This document shows, piece by piece, positions 1 to 6,612 of a DNA stretch of 8,399 bases (its first letter is position 1; the number at the start of each line of letters is the position of its first letter). Source of the stretch: Haloarculaceae archaeon. GTDB taxonomy: Archaea > Halobacteriota > Halobacteria > Halobacteriales > Haloarculaceae. The DNA lies in contig JAHENO010000070.1 in the NCBI GenBank assembly GCA_018609945.1, positions 1-8,399 of the forward strand. Direction: 5' to 3'. A program made the position numbers and the translations under genes. A model generated the notes under the pieces. That model did not search any database. It was not told where the DNA came from and was given only the letters and a program-made list of their open reading frames with translations.

Positions 1-212
1 ACATCCATCTGAGTTCGCTGGACGTCCAGCACGGCTTCTCGGTCCGGCCCGAAACCGTCCTCAGCAAGCACACCAACCTGCAAGTGCTTCCGGGCTACGA
101 GTGGGTCATCCCGATGACCTTCGACGAACCGGAAACCTACCACGTCATCTGCAACGAGTTCTGTGGCCAGGGACACCGGACGATGCACGGCCGTATCATC
201 GTGAGGGAGTGA
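1..212 (+). CDS. cbaB: Subunit II of a ba3-like heme-copper enzyme, CuA domain (5' end missing)
   Basis: Only the last 69 codons are present, read in frame from base 3 to the TGA at 210-212. This is the C-terminal cupredoxin domain that carries the dinuclear CuA centre on the outer face of the membrane and accepts electrons from a soluble or anchored donor. The ligand set is complete: a His in LDVQHGFSV (residue 10 of the visible part), then CNEFCGQGHRTM, giving the CuA spacing C-x3-C-x3-H-x2-M with the bridging Glu between the cysteines. The short DVxHGF...LPG layout resembles Thermus ba3 subunit II more than mitochondrial-type subunit II. The stop lies four bases before the subunit I start, so the two are in one operon. 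CuA is also found in one class of nitric oxide reductase, so this subunit alone does not tell which gas is reduced. The N-terminal anchor is outside the window. Confidence 0.93.
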   Translation, partial: IHLSSLDVQHGFSVRPETVLSKHTNLQVLPGYEWVIPMTFDEPETYHVICNEFCGQGHRTMHGRIIVRE

Positions 213-213
213 T
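206..213 (+). promoter_or_regulatory. Shine-Dalgarno sequence for subunit I
   Basis: GGAGTGAT overlaps the end of the subunit II gene. It matches the 16S-complementary GGAGGTGAT with one base missing. GGAG ends seven bases before the ATG at 217, which supports that start and suggests that translation of the two subunits is coupled. Confidence 0.6.
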
Positions 214-216
214 ACC

Positions 217-2007
217 ATGTCCGTCAGCACGCTGTTCACGAACGACTACGACGAGAACGGATTCAGGACCTGTTCGGTGACCGGGCTGGACATCCACCGG
301 ACGGCCGAAAACCACGTGAAACTGTTCGGCCTGACAGCCGTGATCGCGTTACTCCTGGGCGGACTGTTCGCCATCACTGTGGTGACGACCCGCTGGGAAC
401 TCATCGGCCTGCTCCCGCCCGGAGCGTTCTACAAACACCTCTCGGCACACGCCTGGAACCTGCTCATCTTCTGGATGGTGTTCATGGAGGTCGCTATCCT
501 CTACGTGGGCGGTCCGATGATACTCGGTCGGCGGCTCCCGCTGCCGAGACTCGCCACGGCGGCCTGGGGAGGGATGGTCGTCGGTGCGCTCACGATCAAC
601 TACGCGATCCTGACTGCCGACGGCTCGTTCGGCGAGGTCGCGCCGCTGTTGACCTCGTATGCACCCCAGCAGTCGCCGCCGCTGTTCTACCTCGGCGTCG
701 TGGTCTTCATCGTCAGTACGGTCGTCGCGGCCGTCCCCTTCTTCCTCACTCTGTGGCGCGAGCGTCGGGAGAACCCCAACAAGACGCTGCCGCTGGTGGC
801 GTTCGGTGCCTTCATCACCTCGATCATCGCCACGGAGGCACTGGTCGGCGGGCTGATCACCTTCGGCGTCACCCTCCTGTGGCGTGTCGACATCATCCAG
901 TTCATGGACGCCGCCTGGTACCGCCACTTCTACTGGACCATCGGCCACGGAAGCCAGCAAATCAACCTCGCCGCAATGGTCACCGTGTGGTACTTCTTGA
1001 CCCACGTCGTCGGCGGGGCCGAGGTCGTCAGCGAGAAGGTCTCCCGGACCGCCTTCGTGCTCTACCTCTTTTTCATCAACCTCGGTGCGGCCCACCACCT
1101 CATGTCCGACCCCGTTGTCTCCTCGGGGTGGCGGCTGTTCAACACCTCGTATGCCTTCTACGGGGCTGCCTTCGCCAGCATGATCCACGCCTTCGCCATC
1201 CCCGCCGGGATGGAAGCTGGGCGGCGCAAGCGCGGCAAGGGTGGCGGCCTGCTGGGCTGGCTCACCTCCGCACCCTGGAAGAATCCGGTGTTCAGCAGCA
1301 CCATCTTCAGCATCATCCTGTTCGGCTTCCTCGGTGGCATTACCGGCGTCGTCATGGGTCAGATGCAGGTCAACATGACCTGGCACAACACCTTCGCGAC
1401 CGTCGGTCACTTCCACGGGACCGTCGCCGTCGGGACGACGCTCGCGTTCATGGGGCTGGTCTACTTCGTCATCCGGACGATGTTCCAGCGCGGCCTGGCC
1501 TTCGGCCGCCTCGCGGCCGCCCAGCCGTACCTCTATGCCGGGACGATGGGCGTCACCGTCCTGATGATGATGTACGTCGGCCTCCTCTTCGGCGTGCCCC
1601 GCCGCATCGCGCAGGTCGTCCGCGACATCCCCGGGTCGGATTTCAGCCTGATCGCGGCGGCACCGCTGTTTGCCATCCTGGGCGTGTTCGGACTCCTGGC
1701 CATCCTGTCCGGAGCGTTCTTCGTCGTGGTGGCTGTCGGCTCGTTGCTTGCCGGCAAACCGCCCGAGAGCATGGCCTCCCGGACCGACATCGAACCGGTC
1801 GGGAGCCTCCAGGCTGATGGCGGCGTCGGGGTCGACGACGGCGCCCCGGCCGAGGGCAGCGTCCAGGCTGACGGCGGCCACGACCCGGTCCACGCATACG
1901 AGATGCGCGGGACCTTCTTCTTCGTGCTCGTCTTCATGGCGGTGTTCGTCGTGGCGTGGGCTGCCAACTGGTTTTTCCTCTCGCGGCTGTGGTCGATCGG
2001 CCTCTGA
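217..2007 (+). CDS. cbaA: Catalytic subunit I of a B-family (ba3-like) heme-copper enzyme; probable CuA-type NO reductase
   Basis: This 596-residue membrane protein has about 13 hydrophobic helices, as in Thermus ba3 (562 aa). By eye, H78 and H400 match the low-spin heme b ligands, H398 the high-spin heme ligand, H390 the propionate-contacting His, and H244, H293 and H294 the three CuB ligands. The intervals 244/293/294 and 390/398/400 equal those I recall for Thermus 233/282/283 and 376/384/386. The oddity is helix VI: Thermus HPIVY, whose Tyr is cross-linked to the CuB His, is HGSQQ here, so the Tyr is Q248. No Tyr lies at the cbb3-type alternative place in helix VII (six residues before the His pair is I287; the nearest is Y283). 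O2 reductases need that Tyr, whereas NO reductases lack it, so I favour a CuA-NOR (bNOR-like) enzyme over the usual label of cytochrome c oxidase subunit 1. A hydrophilic, Gly/Asp-rich loop (about 515-564) precedes the last helix. The ATG at 217 has a good ribosome binding site. Confidence 0.95.
   Translation: MSVSTLFTNDYDENGFRTCSVTGLDIHRTAENHVKLFGLTAVIALLLGGLFAITVVTTRWELIGLLPPGAFYKHLSAHAWNLLIFWMVFMEVAILYVGGPMILGRRLPLPRLATAAWGGMVVGALTINYAILTADGSFGEVAPLLTSYAPQQSPPLFYLGVVVFIVSTVVAAVPFFLTLWRERRENPNKTLPLVAFGAFITSIIATEALVGGLITFGVTLLWRVDIIQFMDAAWYRHFYWTIGHGSQQINLAAMVTVWYFLTHVVGGAEVVSEKVSRTAFVLYLFFINLGAAHHLMSDPVVSSGWRLFNTSYAFYGAAFASMIHAFAIPAGMEAGRRKRGKGGGLLGWLTSAPWKNPVFSSTIFSIILFGFLGGITGVVMGQMQVNMTWHNTFATVGHFHGTVAVGTTLAFMGLVYFVIRTMFQRGLAFGRLAAAQPYLYAGTMGVTVLMMMYVGLLFGVPRRIAQVVRDIPGSDFSLIAAAPLFAILGVFGLLAILSGAFFVVVAVGSLLAGKPPESMASRTDIEPVGSLQADGGVGVDDGAPAEGSVQADGGHDPVHAYEMRGTFFFVLVFMAVFVVAWAANWFFLSRLWSIGL
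1801..1878 (+). repeat. Imperfect 24-bp direct repeat inside subunit I
   Basis: Bases 1801-1824 and 1855-1878 agree at 21 of 24 positions. They are spaced 54 bp apart, so the frame is kept, and they encode GSLQADGG (529-536) and GSVQADGG (547-554). Both lie in the acidic, Gly-rich loop between the penultimate and last membrane helix, so this is probably a local duplication in a tolerant linker. Confidence 0.7.
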
Positions 2008-2034
2008 GAACTCCCAGCACCCTACTTTCCGACA

Positions 2035-2076
2035 ATGACAGCCGGTTCAACAAAGTCTGAAGAGTTCGAATCATGA
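2035..2076 (+). other. Mini-ORF 1, possible translation-coupling leader
   Basis: This frame encodes the 13-residue peptide MTAGSTKSEEFES. Its TGA overlaps the ATG of a second mini-ORF as ATGA (2073-2076). There is no clear Shine-Dalgarno sequence ahead of it. It lies in the 100-base gap between subunit I and the next membrane protein. It could be a real coupling element, a remnant, or chance; its composition is Ser/Glu-rich as expected of haloarchaeal coding sequence, but it is too short to judge. Confidence 0.25.
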
Positions 2077-2111
2077 CACCCGAAACCGAATACGAGGCGC
2101 ACGAACCATGA
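2073..2111 (+). other. Mini-ORF 2, overlaps the next gene by ATGA
   Basis: This frame encodes the 12-residue peptide MTPETEYEAHEP. It starts inside the stop of mini-ORF 1, and its own TGA overlaps the ATG of the membrane protein gene as ATGA at 2108-2111. The two overlaps would let a ribosome terminate and restart down the chain to 2108, a start that otherwise lacks a recognisable Shine-Dalgarno sequence. Confidence 0.25.
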
Positions 2112-2824
2112 CGGCAAGTTCCGGCGAATCCGGGGAGACAGAGTCACCAGTCGCGTTCGTCCGTCGCGTCCTCAGGGGTATGTGGCGGGACATGGTGAGC
2201 GTCTACTACGCGAACACGCTGGTCTGGCGCGTCCTCAAGAGCGGTGCGTTGCTCTTTCTCGGGTTCTTCTGCTGGATCGGTGGCAATCTCACCCTGTCGT
2301 TTGTCGACTGGGCACCGTTCCGGTACGTGACGGCCTACGGCTTCGCACTGCTGTTCTGGGGGCCGTTCACGCACCTGATCGTCGTTCCGCTGGTGATCCG
2401 CCTGCGACGTACCGCGGACCATCCGGTGACACGGTTCTTCTCGCGGCACGGATCGAAGACCAACCTGACCGTGTTTCTGGTCGTGGTCGTCGTGCTCGGG
2501 ACCTTCCCCCCCGGGGTGATGACCTTCCAGTTCGGGGGTGCTGCGAGCGGCGCACCCGACATCACTGGCGATCTGCAGTGTACGAAAACCCCCGACACCG
2601 TGCATTGCCACCTCGTGAATCCCCAGGGCGTCGACCACGTGGTCGTCCTCTCGGGCGGCGAGACGATCGAGACCGACGAACAGGCACCCTTCGAGTTCGA
2701 CATTCCCAGGGACGAACTGGCGGAGGTGAACGACCAAGAACAGTTCACCGTCGAATTGCGCGACGAGAACGGCAACACCCAGCGGCGGTTCGTCCGGCAG
2801 GTCAACCTCATCCCCGGGGAGTGA
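2108..2824 (+). CDS. Uncharacterised three-helix membrane protein with an extracytoplasmic domain, co-operonic with subunit I
   Basis: I do not recognise the family of this 238-residue protein. An N-terminal part with basic residues is followed by three hydrophobic stretches, roughly residues 44-66, 72-98 and 119-140, and then about 98 mostly hydrophilic, acidic residues predicted to be rich in beta strands. That tail probably faces outside, although I infer the topology from hydrophobicity and charge alone. It contains C158 and the cluster H166-C167-H168 (C-x8-C flanked by His), which could form a disulfide or bind a metal. The gene follows subunit I by 100 bases on the same strand, with no evident promoter or terminator between them, so co-transcription is likely. 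A role as an extra subunit or assembly factor of the heme-copper enzyme fits the context, but no motif proves it. The ATG at 2108 is reached through an ATGA overlap; no better start is visible. Confidence 0.82.
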   Translation: MTASSGESGETESPVAFVRRVLRGMWRDMVSVYYANTLVWRVLKSGALLFLGFFCWIGGNLTLSFVDWAPFRYVTAYGFALLFWGPFTHLIVVPLVIRLRRTADHPVTRFFSRHGSKTNLTVFLVVVVVLGTFPPGVMTFQFGGAASGAPDITGDLQCTKTPDTVHCHLVNPQGVDHVVVLSGGETIETDEQAPFEFDIPRDELAEVNDQEQFTVELRDENGNTQRRFVRQVNLIPGE

Positions 2825-2850
2825 CAGCGGCACCCTCACATGGGGTGACA

Positions 2851-2860
2851 GTTAAGTGAA
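2851..2860 (+). promoter_or_regulatory. Possible TATA element for the nuclease-family gene
   Basis: GTTAAGTGAA is a small AT-rich patch centred about 27 bases ahead of the ATG at 2882. That spacing would start transcription at or just before the start codon, giving a leaderless mRNA as is common in haloarchaea. The match to a haloarchaeal TATA box is partial. Confidence 0.3.
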
Positions 2861-2881
2861 CTCCAGTCGGTCGTTGTACCG

Positions 2882-3859
2882 ATGCCACGTGTGACCGATG
2901 TCCCGCCGCCGGAAATCCAGAGCGACCTCGAGGGCCTCAACAGGGCGCTTGACGAGGCAGTCCCGCCGCGAGTCCTCGACCGGAACCTGCTGATCGCGAC
3001 CTGGAACATCCGTGCGTTCGGCGGGCTCACGGAGAAGTGGGTCGCCACGGACGACGACAGTCCGAAGCGGGATCTCCAGTCGTTACGGACCATCGCCGAG
3101 ATCATCCGTCGGTTCGACGTGATCGCCCTCCAGGAGGTCCGGGGCAACCTCAAGGCCCTCCGGCACATGCTCAAGTTCCTCGGCTCCAACTGGGGTCTGA
3201 TCATGACCGACGTCACACGGGGCGCGCCCGGCAACAACGAGCGTCTCGGGTTCCTCTTCGACCGCCGAACGGTCCAGGTCAGCGGCCTTGCCGCCGAACT
3301 GGTGGTCCCTCAGGAGGAACTCGACGACGTGTCTCCCGACGCGCTACAGCGACAGTTCGCCCGGACGCCGTACGCCGTGAGTTTCCGGTGCGGGGACCGG
3401 ACGTTCGTCCTCGTGACGCTCCACGTGCTCTACGGCCGCTCGGCGACCGAGCGAACCCCGGAACTGCGGGCGATCGCCGACTGGCTCGACCGGTGGGCGC
3501 GGGACATCAACAGATGGGACCACAATCTGATCGCGCTGGGCGATTTCAACATCGACCGGATGGGCGACGAGCGGTACGAGGCGTTCACGTCGACCGGGAT
3601 CGAGGTCCCGGAGGACCTCCACGACGTCCCGCGGACGCTCTTCAGTGATCCCTCGAACCCGAATACGGGGAAGTTCTACGACCAGATCGCGTGGTTCACC
3701 GAGGAGAGCGGGCGTCCCGCGCTGTCGCTCGTCCACAACCGGAGTGGCTATTTCGATTTCAGGGACGTCGCGCTCCCCCGCCGCGACCTGAGCAACTTCC
3801 AGCTCTCCTGGCGCATCTCCGATCACTACCCGCTGTGGACGGAGTTCGACCTCGACTGA
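2882..3859 (+). CDS. Endonuclease/exonuclease/phosphatase (DNase I-like fold) family protein
   Basis: This 325-residue protein has no signal peptide or membrane helix, so it is probably cytoplasmic. The motifs of the DNase I-like metal-dependent phosphodiesterase/phosphatase fold occur in order: WNIR (N42), ALQEV (E85, metal ligand), ERLGFLFDRR (120-129), LVTLHV (H181), ALGDFNID (D221, N223), FYDQI (D267) and the C-terminal SDHYPLW (D314, H315). With this set it should be catalytically competent. The substrate cannot be read from the sequence: the fold covers nucleases, sphingomyelinases, inositol and other phosphatases. The first 33 residues are a charged extension before the fold. A 57-base gap and a possible TATA element separate it from the upstream respiratory genes, so it may be its own transcription unit. 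It ends 127 bases from the convergent ATPase gene. No link to respiration is evident. Confidence 0.92.
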   Translation: MPRVTDVPPPEIQSDLEGLNRALDEAVPPRVLDRNLLIATWNIRAFGGLTEKWVATDDDSPKRDLQSLRTIAEIIRRFDVIALQEVRGNLKALRHMLKFLGSNWGLIMTDVTRGAPGNNERLGFLFDRRTVQVSGLAAELVVPQEELDDVSPDALQRQFARTPYAVSFRCGDRTFVLVTLHVLYGRSATERTPELRAIADWLDRWARDINRWDHNLIALGDFNIDRMGDERYEAFTSTGIEVPEDLHDVPRTLFSDPSNPNTGKFYDQIAWFTEESGRPALSLVHNRSGYFDFRDVALPRRDLSNFQLSWRISDHYPLWTEFDLD

Positions 3860-3940
3860 CTACCGAAGAACCGGGGACTGACGTCACAACGAACCATCGC
3901 CACCTGGGTATTCAGTTCAGCAGGCTAGACAACGACCCGG

Positions 3941-3949
3941 TTCCTTTTG
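3941..3949 (+). terminator. Weak T-tract in the convergent gap
   Basis: TTCCTTTTG lies about 80 bases after the nuclease-family stop codon and is the most T-rich run in the 127-base gap between the two convergent genes. Archaeal termination often uses such tracts, but this one is short and no hairpin accompanies it. I saw nothing comparable on the minus strand for the ATPase. Confidence 0.2.
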
Positions 3950-3986
3950 TGGACTACTCCAGACCCTGGTACGGTACTCTCTGTTC

Positions 3987-6467
3987 CTACAGCACCGGAC
4001 GCCGGGAGTTCGAGACCACGAGAATGCTGCTCGTGGCCATAGCGACGGCAGCAAACAGCGGATTGAGCACGCCCAGGGCCGCGAGTGGAAGCGCGACGGC
4101 GTTGTAGAGGAGTGCCCAGCCGATGTTCTCCCGGATGCGGCGCCTGGTGGCCGAGGCGAGGTCGAACGCAACCGGGACGTCCGAGAGTGTCCCGTCGGGA
4201 ACGACGACGTCGGCAGCCTCGGCCGCTCTGGCGGTGCCCGCGACCGCGACGCCGACGTCTGCTGCAGCCAGGGCGGGCGCGTCGTTGGTCCCGTCCCCGA
4301 CCATCGCCGTCGTCCGCTCTGCCCCCAGGCGGCGAACTGTCGCGACCTTGCCGTCGGGGGGAACGCCCGCGAAGACGCTGTCGACCGCGGGATGTTCCCG
4401 AAAGCGCTCGGCCGCACTCTCGTCGTCGCCGGTCAGCACGACAACGTCCCGATCCGAGAAGTCCTCCAGGACCGCCTGCCAGCCCTCGCGTTCGCGGTCG
4501 CCGACGATGGCGATAGCCTGCGCCCGTCCCTCGCGCCCGATCGCGACCGGCATGTCACCCCCGTCTCTCGCGGCCTCGACTGCCGCCTCCAGTGGCTCCG
4601 GGAGCGGACCAGCCTGGCGTTCGACCAGCTCCGGCGTCCCGACGACGACCCGGTCGCCGTCGACGCGGCCGCTGATCCCCTCGCCCGGATGCCGCTCGAA
4701 CTCCGCGACCGACGCGGAGGGACCGTCGGTGTCCGCGGACACTGCCGACCCTTCGAGGCCACCGTCGGGTTCGACGTCCAGACCGGAGTCGGGACTGTCG
4801 CCGGATTCGGGACCGCGGTCGCCGCTGTGTCCGTCAGTCTCCGTCGTTGCGAAGTCGACGATAGCGGACGCAACCGGATGCGAGGAGTGTCGTTCCAGTG
4901 GGGCCGCGGCCTCGAGTGCCGTTTTGTCGCCGACGAACTCGCGGACTTCCATCTCGCCGGTCGTCAGCGTCCCGGTCTTGTCGAAGACGACTGTTTCGAC
5001 CGATGGCGCCGATTCGAACAGCGCACCGTTCGTGACCACGACGCCGCGTTCGAGCGCGTCGCGCAGGCCACCGGCGACAGCCAGTGGCGTCGCCAGCCCC
5101 ATCGCGCACGGACAGGCCGCCACGAGCACGGTGAGCCCTGCGAGGAGTGCCCCAGCAATCTCGCCGCCGGCGAGGAGTCGCCACCCCGTCACGACGGCAG
5201 CCACGAGCAACACCAGCGGGACGAAGACCGTGGCGAGTCTGTCCGCGAACCGCTGGACTGCGTGTCCCTCGCTCTGCACGCTCCACAGGAGCGAGGTGAG
5301 GCGATCCAGCGTGTTCCCCGCGCCGTCGCCTACCTCGACCACTAGCGAACTGTCGGTCACGACGGCTCCGCCCACGACCTCGTCGCCCGGTTCTTTCGTG
5401 GCGGGCAGTGATTCGCCGGTCAGGATCGCCTCGTCGACCGCCGCGGTCCCCTCTCGGACGGTCCCATCGGCCGGGACGCGTTCCCCGGGGGCGACGATGA
5501 CCTCGTCACCTGCAGCCAGCTCCTCGACCGACACCGTCTCGGTACGCCCGTCGGCGGTGCGGCGGGTTGCCTCGCTGACGCGCGCCTCGGTGAGCGAGGA
5601 GAGCAGTCCCGTGGCCTGGCGTTTCAGTCGCTGCTCGTAGTAGGTCCCGGCAGTCACGACGAGCACGATAGCGATCGAGACATCGTAGTAGAGGTGGATG
5701 CTGCCGGTCGCCAGCGCGACGGTGCTGTAGGTGTAGGCCCCCAGGATCGCGACGGCGAGCAGGAGATCCATGTTGGGGTGGCCGGTCGTGAGGCTGACGT
5801 ATGCGCCCCGCAGGATGGGCCACCCGGTGTAGAACACGACGCCGGTCGCCAGCAGCGCGATGACCGCCATCGGGAAATAGAGGTTGACCGTCGTCGTCAT
5901 GTCGGCGGTCAGGATGCCGATGTCGACACCGACGTACCGGGGATAGAGGAAAAACAGGTACCACGGCATGACCAGCATCGCGAGAAAGACCCCGACGACG
6001 AGGCGCGTGATCGTCGACTCCTGGTGTCGCGTCTCGGCGTCACCGTCCCGGAATCGTGCCGTGTACCCGTATCCACTCAGTTTCTCGGGGAGATGCGCCC
6101 TCTCGACGTGATCGGGATCGTACCTGACGCGTGCGGTGTCCGTCGCGTAACTCGCTTCGACCGACGCGATCCCCTCGGTGGACTCGCCCCGGAGCGAGAG
6201 AAACGACTCGCAGGTCGTACAGTGCATCCCGTCGATCGCGAGAAAGGCCTCCGCGAGGTCGTCCGCGTCCGCTCTATCACGGCTGGACTCGCCCGCACGC
6301 TCGCGGATCTCCGCGCGGACATCCGACCCGCTGCCCTGGACGTCCGACTCATCGAGGCTGCGCGTTACCTCCAGACAGCCCTGACAGCAAAACGTCCCCT
6401 CGACGTCTGCCCCGGTGATGGGAGCGGATGGTGTGGGGAGACCACACAGCGAACACTGTTCTGTCAT
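3987..6467 (-). CDS. Copper-transporting P1B-type ATPase with CcoI/FixI-like N-terminus
   Basis: This pump uses ATP to move copper across the membrane. It has 826 residues from the ATG at 6467; numbers here count from a GTG five codons upstream (6482), a less likely start. A Cys-rich module comes first (CSLCGLP at C10/C13, FCCQGC at C32/C33/C36), as in the metal-binding domain that opens CcoI/FixI ATPases. Next is an HMA domain with GMHCTTC (C88, C91), then eight membrane segments. Core motifs are TGES (355-358), CPC (457-459), DKTGT (phosphorylated D501), HP (535-536), GDGTNDAP (729-736), YN (793-794) and M815-S818-S819; CPC, YN and MxxSS together mark Cu(I) transport (P1B-1). An acidic Gly/Ser/Asp insert lies in the nucleotide-binding domain (about 549-590). 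Pumps with this N-terminus usually deliver copper for respiratory enzyme assembly, and the nearby CuA/CuB enzyme and halocyanin fit that role. Copper detoxification (CopA) is the alternative. Confidence 0.95.
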   Translation of the reverse strand: MTEQCSLCGLPTPSAPITGADVEGTFCCQGCLEVTRSLDESDVQGSGSDVRAEIRERAGESSRDRADADDLAEAFLAIDGMHCTTCESFLSLRGESTEGIASVEASYATDTARVRYDPDHVERAHLPEKLSGYGYTARFRDGDAETRHQESTITRLVVGVFLAMLVMPWYLFFLYPRYVGVDIGILTADMTTTVNLYFPMAVIALLATGVVFYTGWPILRGAYVSLTTGHPNMDLLLAVAILGAYTYSTVALATGSIHLYYDVSIAIVLVVTAGTYYEQRLKRQATGLLSSLTEARVSEATRRTADGRTETVSVEELAAGDEVIVAPGERVPADGTVREGTAAVDEAILTGESLPATKEPGDEVVGGAVVTDSSLVVEVGDGAGNTLDRLTSLLWSVQSEGHAVQRFADRLATVFVPLVLLVAAVVTGWRLLAGGEIAGALLAGLTVLVAACPCAMGLATPLAVAGGLRDALERGVVVTNGALFESAPSVETVVFDKTGTLTTGEMEVREFVGDKTALEAAAPLERHSSHPVASAIVDFATTETDGHSGDRGPESGDSPDSGLDVEPDGGLEGSAVSADTDGPSASVAEFERHPGEGISGRVDGDRVVVGTPELVERQAGPLPEPLEAAVEAARDGGDMPVAIGREGRAQAIAIVGDREREGWQAVLEDFSDRDVVVLTGDDESAAERFREHPAVDSVFAGVPPDGKVATVRRLGAERTTAMVGDGTNDAPALAAADVGVAVAGTARAAEAADVVVPDGTLSDVPVAFDLASATRRRIRENIGWALLYNAVALPLAALGVLNPLFAAVAMATSSILVVSNSRRPVL

Positions 6468-6533
6468 CTGCTGGGAACGCACTCACCCCGAGCCTGGCTG
6501 GATTCCATTGTGCGCCTCTTGGACACTCGCTCG

Positions 6534-6540
6534 CTAAAAC
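6534..6540 (-). promoter_or_regulatory. Possible TATA element for the copper ATPase
   Basis: On the minus strand GTTTTAG lies about 70 bases before the ATG at 6467, which would give a leader of roughly 40 bases. It abuts the 12-bp palindrome at 6541-6552, which would then sit where an activator or BRE-overlapping regulator binds. The match to consensus is moderate. Confidence 0.3.
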
Positions 6541-6552
6541 GTTCGGCCGAAC
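6541..6552. promoter_or_regulatory. Perfect 12-bp palindrome in the divergent promoter region, candidate operator
   Basis: GTTCGGCCGAAC is its own reverse complement. It lies between the divergently transcribed copper ATPase and halocyanin genes, directly next to the ATPase TATA candidate and about 37 bases before the AT-rich halocyanin promoter candidate. It could coordinate both genes. No regulator is identified. Confidence 0.4.
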
Positions 6553-6588
6553 ACTATCGTCTGCGCCTCGCACCACGACGGACGGGAG

Positions 6589-6597
6589 AAAAATATT
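6589..6597 (+). promoter_or_regulatory. Probable TATA element for halocyanin
   Basis: AAAAATATT is the strongest AT-rich block ahead of the halocyanin. Initiation about 25 bases on would fall inside the inverted repeat at 6613-6631, leaving a leader of about 55 bases. AT-rich patches at 6602-6611 and 6641-6648 are alternatives, the latter giving a nearly leaderless mRNA. Confidence 0.4.
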
Positions 6598-6612
6598 GGG
6601 ATTTTGATATCT

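Noticed and set aside
349..1893. A 514-residue open frame on the minus strand opposite subunit I
   Set aside because: It is antisense to a gene with clear membrane helices and metal ligands. The frame is open because of G+C-rich third positions, and its His/Asp/Glu/Arg-rich product has no motifs.
4123..5640. A 505-residue Ser/Thr/Pro-rich frame on the plus strand
   Set aside because: It is antisense to the copper ATPase, whose motifs are complete. Its composition is what the complement of high-G+C codons yields.
6468..6482. Copper ATPase starting at GTG 6482
   Set aside because: It adds only five residues. The ATG at 6467 starts the protein just before the CxxC module, as is usual for this family. 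GTG cannot be fully excluded because GGGGTGA lies beside it.
6549..6562. A NarO-type site CGAAC-N4-GTTCG
   Set aside because: CGAAC is present, but the bases four further on are TCGTC, not GTTCG. Only the inverted-order palindrome is present.
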